Origin: Streptomyces ferrugineus
GTDB taxonomy: Bacteria; Actinomycetota; Actinomycetes; Streptomycetales; Streptomycetaceae
Direction of reading: 5' to 3'
DNA length: 64,000 nucleotides
NCBI RefSeq assembly: GCF_015160855.1
Contig: NZ_CP063373.1
Coordinates: 4,774,001-4,838,000, forward strand
This document shows positions 9,366 through 17,437 of the stretch, in pieces (position 1 is the first letter of the stretch; each line of letters opens with the position of its first letter). The position numbers were made by a program, and so were the translations under genes. The notes under the pieces are model-generated. The model made no database searches. It saw only the letters and a program-made list of their open reading frames with translations, and had not been told where the DNA came from.

Positions 9366-9481
9366 CAGGCCATCCCTTCGCGGGCTGTGCGGAGCGGGGG
9401 CGTTGCCGAACAGCTGTCTGCACGTCATCGTCCGGCAACCCGACCGTTGAAGTCCATGAACAATTAATGCGCCCGATCTTT

Positions 9482-9501
9482 TACGATCGCTATACGATCG
9501 C
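9482..9501. promoter_or_regulatory. direct repeat TACGATCGC x2 in the divergent promoter gap
   Basis: Two copies of TACGATCGC start 11 bases apart, about one helical turn, and each contains the palindrome CGATCG. They end only three bases before the ATG of the LysR gene and face the FAD-oxidase operon across a gap of about 140 bases. Position and phasing suit an autoregulatory LysR site or an overlap with the -10 region (TATACGAT). No Shine-Dalgarno precedes the ATG, so the regulator may be made from a leaderless or near-leaderless transcript. Confidence 0.4.
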
Positions 9502-9504
9502 CGT

Positions 9505-10440
9505 ATGGACTGGACGAGTGCCCAGCTGCGCTCCCTGGTGGAGCTGACCCGGCGCGGCACCATCACCGCCGTGGCCGAGACCCTGGGGTACACACCCGGC
9601 GGGGTCTCCCAGCAGATCGCCGCGCTCGAGAAGACCACCGGCATGGAACTGCTGCGGCGGGTCGGGCGCCGGGTCGAACTGACCGACGCCGGGATGACGC
9701 TGGCCCGACACGCCGAACGGATCCTGTCCACGGAGGCCGAGGCCGTCGAGGCGCTGGAGCGCACCCGGGGCGAACCCGCCGGGACCCTGCTGGTCGGCCT
9801 GTTCGCCACGGCCGCCGCCGAGATCCTGCCGCCGGCGCTGCGCAGGGCGGGCGAGGTGCATCCGGGGCTGACGGTGCACAGCCGCGACATGGACGTGGAC
9901 GAGGTGTACGACGCGGTCGCGTCCGGGGCCGTGGACCTCGCCCTCGGACTGGACTACCCGGACGTGCCGATCCCGCGTGATCCGGCCCTGCGGGTGACCC
10001 AGCTGTACCGCGAGCGCTTCTCCCTGGCGGTGCCCGCCGGGTCGATGACCGACCGCACGGTGGTCTCCCTCGCGGACACCCAGGACCTCGGGTGGATCAT
10101 GCCGTCGGCCGACAGCTACTACGGCCGTGCCGTGCGTACCGCCTGCCGGCGGGCGGGCGTCGAGCCCGCGGTGCTGCACGAGGTGACGGACACCGCGGCC
10201 ACGCTGGCACTGGTCGAGGCGGGGGTCGGCGTGAGCTTCGTGACCGATCTGATGCTCAGGCTGCGTTCGTCACGCTTCGACGTGGTGGAGCTGAGCGAGA
10301 GGGTCGAGCGGCACATCGTCGTGGTGATCCGTTCCACCGCGGAGCGCCGCCCCACGGTGGCGGCCCTGGTCGACATCTTGCGAGTAATGGCCGAGACCCG
10401 GCGTGACACCTCGGTGCAGGCTGCGCCGCCACGTCGGTAG
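9505..10440 (+). CDS. LysR-family transcriptional regulator
   Basis: A 311-residue LysR regulator. The N-terminal winged HTH is clear (LRSLVELTRRGTITAVAETLGYTPGGVSQQIAALEKTTG, residues 7-45). The effector domain begins near residue 90 (GTLLVGLFATAAAEILPPAL) and is full length. It is divergent from the oxidase-hglS-aldehyde dehydrogenase operon and directly upstream of the metP/metS genes, the classic position of a LysR protein controlling both flanks. The effector is presumably a pathway intermediate such as 2-aminoadipate or pipecolate, which is inference. It ends in a short Thr/Gln/Pro/Arg tail. Confidence 0.88.
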   Translation: MDWTSAQLRSLVELTRRGTITAVAETLGYTPGGVSQQIAALEKTTGMELLRRVGRRVELTDAGMTLARHAERILSTEAEAVEALERTRGEPAGTLLVGLFATAAAEILPPALRRAGEVHPGLTVHSRDMDVDEVYDAVASGAVDLALGLDYPDVPIPRDPALRVTQLYRERFSLAVPAGSMTDRTVVSLADTQDLGWIMPSADSYYGRAVRTACRRAGVEPAVLHEVTDTAATLALVEAGVGVSFVTDLMLRLRSSRFDVVELSERVERHIVVVIRSTAERRPTVAALVDILRVMAETRRDTSVQAAPPRR

Positions 10441-10526
10441 AAGCATCAGCTCTGCTTGGCCTCAGCGTCGCAAGTTCTCGCGCTGAAGCGTCTTTCATCG
10501 ATCGTCGACGGTGAGTGATGGTTTCA

Positions 10527-10546
10527 GGCCAGAGTCCCCTCTGGCC
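10527..10546 (+). promoter_or_regulatory. 8-bp hairpin GGCCAGAG-TCCC-CTCTGGCC in the metP leader
   Basis: A perfect inverted repeat with a four-base loop, ending 19 bases before the transporter ATG. It lies between the LysR stop and the GGAG ribosome site, so it could attenuate read-through from lysR or modulate translation initiation of the transporter. No T-run follows, and it matches no riboswitch class I can recognise. Confidence 0.4.
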
Positions 10547-10565
10547 GAACGGAGTGAGCCTGATC

Positions 10566-12092
10566 ATGGCGCGTCAGACATCCGGTGCGAAGCGAGAGGT
10601 GTTCTCCAGCCGCTTCGCGTTCGTGGCCGCCGCCATCGGAATGGCGGTGGGCACCGGCAACATTTGGCGATTCCCCCGCGACGTCGGAGCGGGCGGTGGC
10701 GGCGTGTTCATCATCGCCCTGGTGCTCGCCAACCTGGTCTGGGCCGTCCCGCTGCTGATGGCGGAGTCACTGCTCGGGTCCCGCAGCCGGCTCGGCACCA
10801 TCGGGGCCTTCCGCCACTTCATGGGCCGGAAATTCGCCTGGATGGGCGGATTCATGGGCGTGGTCACGGTCGGCATCCTCTTCTACTACACGGTGATCTG
10901 CGGCTGGGCGGTCCGCTACTTCGTCTACGCGGTCAGCGGCAAGTTCGCCTCGGGTGTCGACAGACGGCAGACCCAGCAACTCTGGGACGGCTTCGTCGCG
11001 AGTCCGGCACAGACGATCCTGTTCCACGTGCTCGCGGCCTTCCTCGTCGGTTTCGTGGTGATCCGCGGCCTGAAGGGCGGCCTGGAAGCCGTACTCAAGA
11101 TCACCGTGCCGCTGTTGTTCGTCATTCTGGTGCTGCTCGCGGCCCGTGCGATGACCCTGTCGGGGGCCGGCGAGGGGCTGCGCTACCTGTTCGTGCCCGA
11201 CTGGGGCAGGATGCTCGACGGTGAGATGTGGCTCGGCGCGTTTGTGCAGATGGCCTTCTCCACCGGTGCCGGCTGGGGCCTCTACCTCACCTACTCGGTG
11301 TACATGCGCAAGAAGGAGGACTTCGCGCTCAACGCGGGAATCGTGGTCGCCGGCAACCACCTGGCCTCACTCCTCGCCGGGATCGCGGTCATCTGCACGG
11401 TCTTCGCGGTGCAGTCGCCGCAGTATGCGCAGGACGCCGTCGCGGCCGGGGACCAGGGGCTGATGTTCGTGTACCTCGCCGCGCTGTTCGGCCAGATGCC
11501 CGGCGGCACATGGGTCTTCGCGCCGCTGTTCTTCCTCGTGCTCGTGCTCGCCGGCCTGTCCAGCCTGATCGCCATGATGGAACTCGCCGTGCGCAACGTG
11601 ATGGACTTCGGCATCCAGCGCAAGACGGCCGTTGTCGCGATCGTCCTCGTCACGCTCGTCGGCGGCATCCCCTCCGCGCTCGACCTGGACGTGCTGACCA
11701 ACCAGGACAACGTCTGGGGCGTCGGGCTGCTGATCAGCGGACTGTTCGCCGCGATCGCCATGATGCGCTACGGCCTGGAGCGTGCACGCCGTGAGCTGGA
11801 CCTCACGAGCGACTTCACGGTCGGTGCCTGGTGGAAGGTCCTGATCGCACTCTTCCCGCTGATGTTCGGTGCGGTGTTCGGCTGGTTCATGTACCTCTCC
11901 GTCACCGATGACTCGCAGACCTGGTACGACCCGCTCCAGACGTTCAGCATCGGCACGATGGTGCTCCAGTGGACGGCGCTCCTTGTCGTGATGCTGCTGC
12001 TCAACAACCTGTTCTCGCGGAGGCTGAGCCGTAGCCCGCTCACCGCCGACGGCGACGAACGATCGCCCGCCCACCGGGAAGAGGAGGTCTGA
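10566..12092 (+). CDS. metP: sodium-dependent transporter, NSS (SNF) family, MetP-type large subunit
   Basis: A 508-residue neurotransmitter:sodium symporter homologue with about 11-12 membrane segments. The first helix carries the NSS sodium/substrate signature AIGMAVGTGNIWRFP. QMAFSTGAGWGLYLTYSVY matches the helix-6 unwound region. The next gene encodes the tiny MetS-type partner, the arrangement of the Corynebacterium MetPS methionine/alanine importer. Here it sits inside a lysine-catabolic block and may import lysine, pipecolate or another pathway substrate (inference). The first ATG after the GGAG site was preferred; an in-frame GTG four codons earlier and an ATG 17 codons earlier are alternatives. 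Confidence 0.85.
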   Translation: MARQTSGAKREVFSSRFAFVAAAIGMAVGTGNIWRFPRDVGAGGGGVFIIALVLANLVWAVPLLMAESLLGSRSRLGTIGAFRHFMGRKFAWMGGFMGVVTVGILFYYTVICGWAVRYFVYAVSGKFASGVDRRQTQQLWDGFVASPAQTILFHVLAAFLVGFVVIRGLKGGLEAVLKITVPLLFVILVLLAARAMTLSGAGEGLRYLFVPDWGRMLDGEMWLGAFVQMAFSTGAGWGLYLTYSVYMRKKEDFALNAGIVVAGNHLASLLAGIAVICTVFAVQSPQYAQDAVAAGDQGLMFVYLAALFGQMPGGTWVFAPLFFLVLVLAGLSSLIAMMELAVRNVMDFGIQRKTAVVAIVLVTLVGGIPSALDLDVLTNQDNVWGVGLLISGLFAAIAMMRYGLERARRELDLTSDFTVGAWWKVLIALFPLMFGAVFGWFMYLSVTDDSQTWYDPLQTFSIGTMVLQWTALLVVMLLLNNLFSRRLSRSPLTADGDERSPAHREEEV

Positions 12093-12094
12093 CC

Positions 12095-12226
12095 ATGGAC
12101 GCGGAAACCCTGATCTGGACGTTGGTTCTCTTCGGCGGGACCGTGCTCGCCGTGGTCTGGCTGAGCTACGCCGCGTGGCGCAAGGACAAGGAGAAGGCCG
12201 GCGGTATCGAGCGGCACACCGAGTGA
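12095..12226 (+). CDS. metS: MetS-type NSS transporter small subunit
   Basis: A 43-residue single-span membrane protein starting two bases after the metP stop and preceded by GAGGAGG. Residues 6-27 are the helix (LIWTLVLFGGTVLAVVWLSY). It ends in a charged tail, AWRKDKEKAGGIERHTE. Size, topology and position directly after an NSS transporter match the methionine/alanine import small subunits, which are needed for activity of the large subunit in Corynebacterium. It is too short for many gene finders. Confidence 0.85.
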   Translation: MDAETLIWTLVLFGGTVLAVVWLSYAAWRKDKEKAGGIERHTE

Positions 12227-12258
12227 GCCGACCGCCGGCTCCCGCGCCGACGACGCGG

Positions 12259-12287
12259 TCCTCCCCGGCCCGGGACACCGGGGAGGA
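12259..12287. terminator. bidirectional terminator between convergent metS and lysR
   Basis: A perfect 10-bp stem, TCCTCCCCGG paired with CCGGGGAGGA around a 9-base loop, fills most of the 61-base gap between the stop codons of two convergent genes. There is no long T-tract, as is common in Streptomyces. Position makes a terminator role for both strands very likely. Confidence 0.75.
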
Positions 12288-13208
12288 TCACGATTCAGGC
12301 TCCTCGGCCGGGTGCAGATACGGCTCACCGGTGGGCACCGCGCGCCGCAGGGCGCCGAGCACCGTGCCGAGCAGAGGATTGCTGTTCTCGCTGCGGTGCA
12401 GTGCCATCACCTGGCGATGCGCGGAGCGCTGAGTGAGCCGGACGGCCTCGATCTCCTCACTGGGTACGTGGCCGAGCGCCGGAACGACCGCCACGCCGAG
12501 TCGTGCGGACACCAACTCCCGTACGACGTTGTAGTTGTTGCTGCGGAACGCGACCTCCGCGTCGAATCCGGCGGCCGCGCACAGCCGGATCAGCGACCGG
12601 GCCCCGGCGGTGCCCTCCCGGCTGGTGATCCAGCGGGCCTCGGCCAGCTGCGAGAGGCCCGCGCACGGACCGCTGCCCCAGGGCCGCAGCAGGACGAGGT
12701 CCTCGTGCAGCAAGCGGTGACGGGTCAGTCCGTCGGGCCACTGCCGAGGGCTGAGCCCGTACTCGTAGACCAGAGCGATGTCCAGGTCACCACTGCCGAG
12801 CAGGTCCACGAGTTCTTCGGGTTCGCCCTCCTCGAGCTGGATCCGCGCCCGCGGGTGGGTTTCGACGAGCGCCGACAGCGCGGGAGGCACCAGCCGGACG
12901 CTCGCCGTCGGGAAACTGCCCAGCCTCAGCCGCCCGGTGGCTCCGGTGGCGAGTTCCCGTACCTGGTGGTCCAGGTCGTCCATGGCGGCCAGCACCCGGG
13001 TGCTGAGGTCGACCAGGCGGTGGGCCGCGGCCGTCGGACGGATCCCGTGCGCCTCCCGCTCGAACAGGACCAGCCCGGTCTCCTTCTCCAGGGCGGAGAT
13101 CTGCTGCGAGATCGCGGAGGCGGTATAGCCGAGGCTGCGGGCCGCGAAGGCGAACGAACCGCTCCTGACCACGGCTTGCAGCGTGAGGAGATGCAGGGGC
13201 TTCAGCAA
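12288..13208 (-). CDS. LysR-family transcriptional regulator
   Basis: A 306-residue LysR protein. Its N-terminal HTH reads LLTLQAVVRSGSFAFAARSLGYTASAISQQISALEKETG when taken in parts, and the effector domain starts near residue 90 (GRLRLGSFPTASVRLVPPAL). A TTG start was chosen because GAGGAG lies 7 bases upstream and it places the HTH at the usual position. An ATG 20 codons further up has no ribosome site. It is divergent from the YdiJ-like dehydrogenase gene, with nested inverted repeats between them, so it probably controls that dehydrogenase, perhaps sensing a 2-hydroxy or 2-oxo acid (inference). Confidence 0.85.
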   Translation of the reverse strand: MLKPLHLLTLQAVVRSGSFAFAARSLGYTASAISQQISALEKETGLVLFEREAHGIRPTAAAHRLVDLSTRVLAAMDDLDHQVRELATGATGRLRLGSFPTASVRLVPPALSALVETHPRARIQLEEGEPEELVDLLGSGDLDIALVYEYGLSPRQWPDGLTRHRLLHEDLVLLRPWGSGPCAGLSQLAEARWITSREGTAGARSLIRLCAAAGFDAEVAFRSNNYNVVRELVSARLGVAVVPALGHVPSEEIEAVRLTQRSAHRQVMALHRSENSNPLLGTVLGALRRAVPTGEPYLHPAEEPES

Positions 13209-13246
13209 CGCGGGCTCCTCGGGGAACGGTGATGCAGAGGTCCGAG

Positions 13247-13300
13247 CACAAGAATTACTTGCCCTCAAGAGCGAAAACTATCGCTCTGCTGGTTCTTGTG
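13247..13300. promoter_or_regulatory. nested inverted repeats in the lysR / dehydrogenase divergent gap
   Basis: The outer arms are CACAAGAA (13247-13254) and TTCTTGTG (13293-13300), a perfect 8-bp inverted repeat. Inside, AGAGCGA (13268-13274) and TCGCTCT (13281-13287) form a perfect 7-bp repeat around AAACTA. The inner core sits in AT-richer DNA likely to hold overlapping promoters. The inner site has the T/A-flanked dyad style of a LysR box. Together they are the best operator candidate for the divergent regulator. Confidence 0.6.
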
Positions 13301-13374
13301 AAGCACCTCGATCCCCACAGATCGTGTGACAGCCGGGTCGGACACGACCGGTGAGGGCGGAAGGAGCGAGCACG

Positions 13375-16296
13375 GTGACCACGACAGTACAAGGCCACGT
13401 CGGCCTCGACGCGGCGGCTGTGACCGAAGCCCTCGACCGGGGCGAATGCGGCGAAGTCGCCGGTGACGCCGGCCGTCGGGCCCAGTACTCCGCCGATGCC
13501 TCCAACTACCGGCAGGTCCCGCTGGCCGTGGTCTTCCCGCGCGCGCGGCAGCAGGTCCTCAACGCGCTCTCCGTGTGCCGCCGCCTGGGAGTGCCGGTCA
13601 CCGCCCGCGGCGCGGGCACCAGCACCTCCGGTCAGGCCGTCGGCCCGGGTGTGGTGCTCGACTTCTCCCGCTACTTCAACCGGCTGCTCGCCCTGGACCC
13701 GCAGACACGCACCGCGACGGTGCAGCCGGGCATCGTCCTGGACGATCTCCAGGCGGCCGCCGCCGAGCACGGCCTGCTGTTCGGCGCCGATCCGTCCACC
13801 CACAGCCGCTGCACGCTCGGTGGCATGATCGGCAACAACGCGTGCGGAACCCATTCCGTGGCCTGGGGCCGCACCGCGGACAACGTCGTGGAACTCGAAG
13901 TCGTCACCTACCGCGGCACCGTGGTCCGCCTCGGCGAGATGACCCAGGACGAGATCGACGAGGCCATCGCCGTGGACGACGAGCGCGGCAGGCTCATCGC
14001 CTCCCTGTACCGCCTCGCCCGCAGAAGCCTGGCCACGCTGCGAACCGAACTCGGGACGTTCCCGCGCCAGGTGTCGGGCTACGCACTTGAACATCTGCTG
14101 CCCGAGCGCCGGTTCAACCTGGCCAGGGCCCTCGTCGGCAGCGAGGGCACGCTGGCCGTCGTCCTCTCGGCGACCGTCCGCCTCATCTCACCCCCACCGG
14201 CACGAGCTCTGGTCGTGCTCGGCTTCCGGGACGCCTGCGCGGCCGCCGATGCGGTGCCCGCCCTCCTGGGCCACCAACTGCTCGCACTCGAAGGACTCGA
14301 CCAGGCGTTGACGGACATCGTCACCCGGCCCGAGACCCGCGCGGCCATCGACACCCTCCCCTCCGCGTCGGCCTGGCTGTTCGCCGAACTCGGCGGCAGC
14401 GAGGACGAACTACCCGACCGGGCCAGGGAATTGACCAAGGCCGCCGACGAGTGCCCGGGCTTCACCGGCGGCGACGTCATCACCGACCCCGTACGCGCCC
14501 GCCGGCTGTGGCGGATCCGCGAGGACGGAGCGGGGCTGGCGACCCGTATGCCGGACGGCTCCGAAGCCTGGCCCGGCTGGGAGGACGCGGCCGTCCCACC
14601 CGACCGACTGGGCCCCTACCTGCGCCGGTTCACCGGCCTGCTGGACCGGCACGGACTCCACGGTGCCGTCTACGGGCACTTCGGCGAGGGCTGTCTGCAT
14701 GTGCGCATCGACTTCGACTTCACCACCGAGCACGGTACGGCCGTCTTCCGCGCCTTCGTCACCGAGGCCGCCCAGCTCGTCGCCGCGCACGGGGGCTCGC
14801 TGTCGGGCGAGCACGGGGACGGCCAGGCGCGGTCGGAGCTGCTGCCGCTCATGTACGGGCCGGGTGTCATCGCCCTGTTCGAGGAGTTCAAGAACATCTG
14901 GGACCCCGACAACGGCCTCAACCCCGGCATGATCGTCCGGCCACTCCCCGTGGACGGCAACCTGCGGGTCGGCCCGCACCGCACGCCACTGCCCCTGACG
15001 ACCGTGTTCCCCTTCCACACCGACGACGGTGACTTCGCCAAGGCCACCCGCCGCTGCGTCGGCGTCGGCAAATGCCGTACCACTGCTCCTCGCGGCGACG
15101 TCATGTGCCCCAGCTACCGGGTCACCCGGGACGAGAAGGACTCCACCCGCGGCCGGGCCCGGCTGCTGTACGAGATGACGCAGGGCGAAGTGATCACGGA
15201 CGGCTGGCGCTCCCGCGAGGTCCGGGACGCCCTCGACCTGTGCCTGTCCTGCAAGGGCTGCAGCGCCGACTGTCCGGTCGGGGTGGACATGGCCACGTAC
15301 AAGTCGGAGTTCCTGCACCACCACTACCAGGGGCGCGTGCGGCCCGCCTCGCACTACACCATGGGCTGGCTGCCCCTGCTGTCCCGGCCGGCCGCGCGCA
15401 TGCCACGGCTGGTCAACGCGCTGACGTCGTCCCGGGCGGCGCCCCTGGTCAAACGCCTGGGCGGCATCGCGGCGGAACGGGAGATACCGCGCTTCGCCCC
15501 ACGGACCTTCCTGTCCTGGTTCCGCACCCGCGCACCCGAAGGCGACGGGCACCGAGGGCCGGTCCTGCTGTGGGTCGACTCGTTCAACAACCACTTCACC
15601 CCGGACGTCCTGAAAGCCGGGGTGGCCGTGCTGGAGAACGCCGGCTTCCGCGTCCAGGTCCCCGACGGCACCCAGTGCTGCGGACTGACCTGGATCACCA
15701 CCGGGCAACTCGGCGTCGCCCGCCGCATCGCCCGACGTACGATCGCCGCCCTCGCCCCGGCGCTCGGCGCGGGCGTCCCGGTCGTCGGCCTGGAACCCAG
15801 CTGCACGGCAGCCCTCCGGACCGACCTGCCCGAACTCCTCGACGGCGACGAAGACGCGCGCGCCCTCGCCCGGGCCACCGTCACCCTCGCCGAACTCCTC
15901 GTCCACCACGCCACCGACTGGCACCCCCCGCACATCAAGGCCCGGTCCATCAGCCAGACCCACTGCCACCAGCACGCGACCTCCGGTTTCGGCGCCGACA
16001 GCACGTTGCTGCACCGGATGGGCGTCGACAACACCGTGCTGGATGCGGGCTGTTGCGGCCTGGCCGGCAACTTCGGCTTCGAACGCGGCCACTACGACGT
16101 CTCCGTGGCGGCGGGCGAGCAGGTCCTGCTGCCCGCCGTACGAGCCACCGCTCCCGACACGCACATCCTCGCCGACGGCTTCAGCTGCCGTACCCAGATC
16201 GCCCAGCGAACCGACCGCACCGGTACGCATCTCGCACAGCTCATCGCCGACGCCCTCTCCAACCTCGCCAACGGACAAGGAACCGCCCGTGACTGA
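13375..16296 (+). CDS. FAD-linked oxidase with C-terminal Fe-S/CCG domains, YdiJ-like D-2-hydroxyglutarate dehydrogenase
   Basis: A 973-residue two-part enzyme. Residues ~30-500 form a PCMH-type FAD domain (VTARGAGTSTSGQAVGPGVV, GGMIGNNACGTHS) plus the FAD-oxidase C domain (HFGEGCLHVRIDFDF, SGEHGDGQARSELL). Residues ~550-640 hold the ferredoxin-like cluster ligands (CVGVGKCR, CLSCKGCSADCPVGVDM). Residues ~700-960 carry cysteine-rich CCG motifs (QCCGLTW, AGCCGLAGNFG). This architecture is that of E. coli YdiJ, which oxidises D-2-hydroxyglutarate to 2-oxoglutarate and passes electrons to the respiratory chain. A GTG with AAGGAG 8 bases upstream was chosen over a GTG eight codons earlier. The neighbouring HglS makes exactly this substrate. 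Confidence 0.85.
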   Translation: MTTTVQGHVGLDAAAVTEALDRGECGEVAGDAGRRAQYSADASNYRQVPLAVVFPRARQQVLNALSVCRRLGVPVTARGAGTSTSGQAVGPGVVLDFSRYFNRLLALDPQTRTATVQPGIVLDDLQAAAAEHGLLFGADPSTHSRCTLGGMIGNNACGTHSVAWGRTADNVVELEVVTYRGTVVRLGEMTQDEIDEAIAVDDERGRLIASLYRLARRSLATLRTELGTFPRQVSGYALEHLLPERRFNLARALVGSEGTLAVVLSATVRLISPPPARALVVLGFRDACAAADAVPALLGHQLLALEGLDQALTDIVTRPETRAAIDTLPSASAWLFAELGGSEDELPDRARELTKAADECPGFTGGDVITDPVRARRLWRIREDGAGLATRMPDGSEAWPGWEDAAVPPDRLGPYLRRFTGLLDRHGLHGAVYGHFGEGCLHVRIDFDFTTEHGTAVFRAFVTEAAQLVAAHGGSLSGEHGDGQARSELLPLMYGPGVIALFEEFKNIWDPDNGLNPGMIVRPLPVDGNLRVGPHRTPLPLTTVFPFHTDDGDFAKATRRCVGVGKCRTTAPRGDVMCPSYRVTRDEKDSTRGRARLLYEMTQGEVITDGWRSREVRDALDLCLSCKGCSADCPVGVDMATYKSEFLHHHYQGRVRPASHYTMGWLPLLSRPAARMPRLVNALTSSRAAPLVKRLGGIAAEREIPRFAPRTFLSWFRTRAPEGDGHRGPVLLWVDSFNNHFTPDVLKAGVAVLENAGFRVQVPDGTQCCGLTWITTGQLGVARRIARRTIAALAPALGAGVPVVGLEPSCTAALRTDLPELLDGDEDARALARATVTLAELLVHHATDWHPPHIKARSISQTHCHQHATSGFGADSTLLHRMGVDNTVLDAGCCGLAGNFGFERGHYDVSVAAGEQVLLPAVRATAPDTHILADGFSCRTQIAQRTDRTGTHLAQLIADALSNLANGQGTARD

Positions 16297-17437
16297 CGCA
16301 CTGTCCCTCGTCGACGACTGGGGCCCGGAAAAGATCGTCGTCGTCTCGCACCGACGTACCGGCATGAAGGGCGTCCTGGTCGTCGACAACACCGCCCGGG
16401 GCATCGGCAAGGGCGGCACCCGGATGAGTCCGCACGTGACCGTCGGCGAAGTGGCCCGCCTGGCCCGCGTGATGACCTGGAAGTGGGCGAGTGTCGACCT
16501 CTTCTACGGCGGTGCGAAGGCCGGCATCGTCGCCGACCCCTCCTCCCGCGACAAGGAAGCGGTCCTGCGTGCGTTCGCCCGCGCGCTGTCCAACGAGGTG
16601 CCCCGCGAGTACGTGATGGGACTGGACATGGGGCTGACCGAGAGCGATGCCGCCATCATCCAGGACGAACTCGGTGACCGCGGTGCCGCGGTCGGCACCC
16701 CCGAACACCTCGGCGGCGTCGCCTACGACAAGCTCGGCGTCACCGGCTACGGGGTCGCCGAAGCGGCCGACGCCGCGGCACAGTACCAGGACCTGCCCCT
16801 GACCGGTTCCCGCGTCGCCATCCAGGGCTTCGGCGCCGTCGGCAACGCGGCGGCCCAGCGCTTCTCCGAACTGGGCGCCACCGTCGTGGCGGTCTCCACA
16901 GCCCACGGAGCCCTGCACGATCCGACCGGCCTGGACGTGGCCGGCCTCCTGGCCGCCCGCGACGAACACGGCGACCACTTCGTCACCCGACACCAGCACG
17001 GAACCCCCCTGCCCCCGGGCGGCGAACTCACCGTGGACTGCGACATTCTCGTGCCCGCCGCACTGCAGGACGTCATCGACCGCGCCACCGCCCAGCGGAT
17101 CAAGGCCAGACTCGTCGTCGAAGGCGCCAATCTGCCCACCTCACCCGAGGCACAGGACATCCTCGCCGAGCGCGGCATATCCGTGATCCCCGACTTCGTC
17201 GCCAACGCGGGTGGGGTCGTCGCGGCCGCCTTCGCCATGGACTCCCGTCACTCCGGCTTCCGGCCCGACACCGCCGCCATCTTCGAGACCATCTCGTCCA
17301 GGCTGCGAACCAACACGATCACCGTTCTCGAGGAGGCCCGACGCCGAGAGGTCACCCCGCACACCGCCGGCCGCGACCTGGCCGAAGCACGCGTCCGCAC
17401 CGCGATGCGCAGCAAGGGACGCATTCCCCTCGCCTGA
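16289..17437 (+). CDS. Glu/Leu/Phe/Val dehydrogenase
   Basis: A 382-residue amino-acid dehydrogenase. The N-terminal substrate domain has GIGKGGTRMSPHVTV and the catalytic lysine region FYGGAKAGIVADP. The C-terminal NAD(P) domain has AIQGFGAVGNAAAQRF, and VEGANLPTSPEAQ near the end is also conserved. It reversibly deaminates an amino acid, probably glutamate, to the 2-oxo acid. The GTG start lies 8 bases inside the preceding dehydrogenase gene, so the two are translationally coupled. In this setting it could regenerate 2-oxoglutarate, the amino acceptor needed for 2-aminoadipate transamination. Cofactor choice and exact substrate are not determined. Confidence 0.87.
   Translation: MTDALSLVDDWGPEKIVVVSHRRTGMKGVLVVDNTARGIGKGGTRMSPHVTVGEVARLARVMTWKWASVDLFYGGAKAGIVADPSSRDKEAVLRAFARALSNEVPREYVMGLDMGLTESDAAIIQDELGDRGAAVGTPEHLGGVAYDKLGVTGYGVAEAADAAAQYQDLPLTGSRVAIQGFGAVGNAAAQRFSELGATVVAVSTAHGALHDPTGLDVAGLLAARDEHGDHFVTRHQHGTPLPPGGELTVDCDILVPAALQDVIDRATAQRIKARLVVEGANLPTSPEAQDILAERGISVIPDFVANAGGVVAAAFAMDSRHSGFRPDTAAIFETISSRLRTNTITVLEEARRREVTPHTAGRDLAEARVRTAMRSKGRIPLA

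Noticed and set aside
14410..16419. A 669-codon minus-strand open frame
   Set aside because: It is entirely antisense to the YdiJ-like dehydrogenase, whose motifs and codon bias are unambiguous. The antisense text is Gly/Gln/Val/Arg-rich with no domain, as expected of GC-rich shadow frames.
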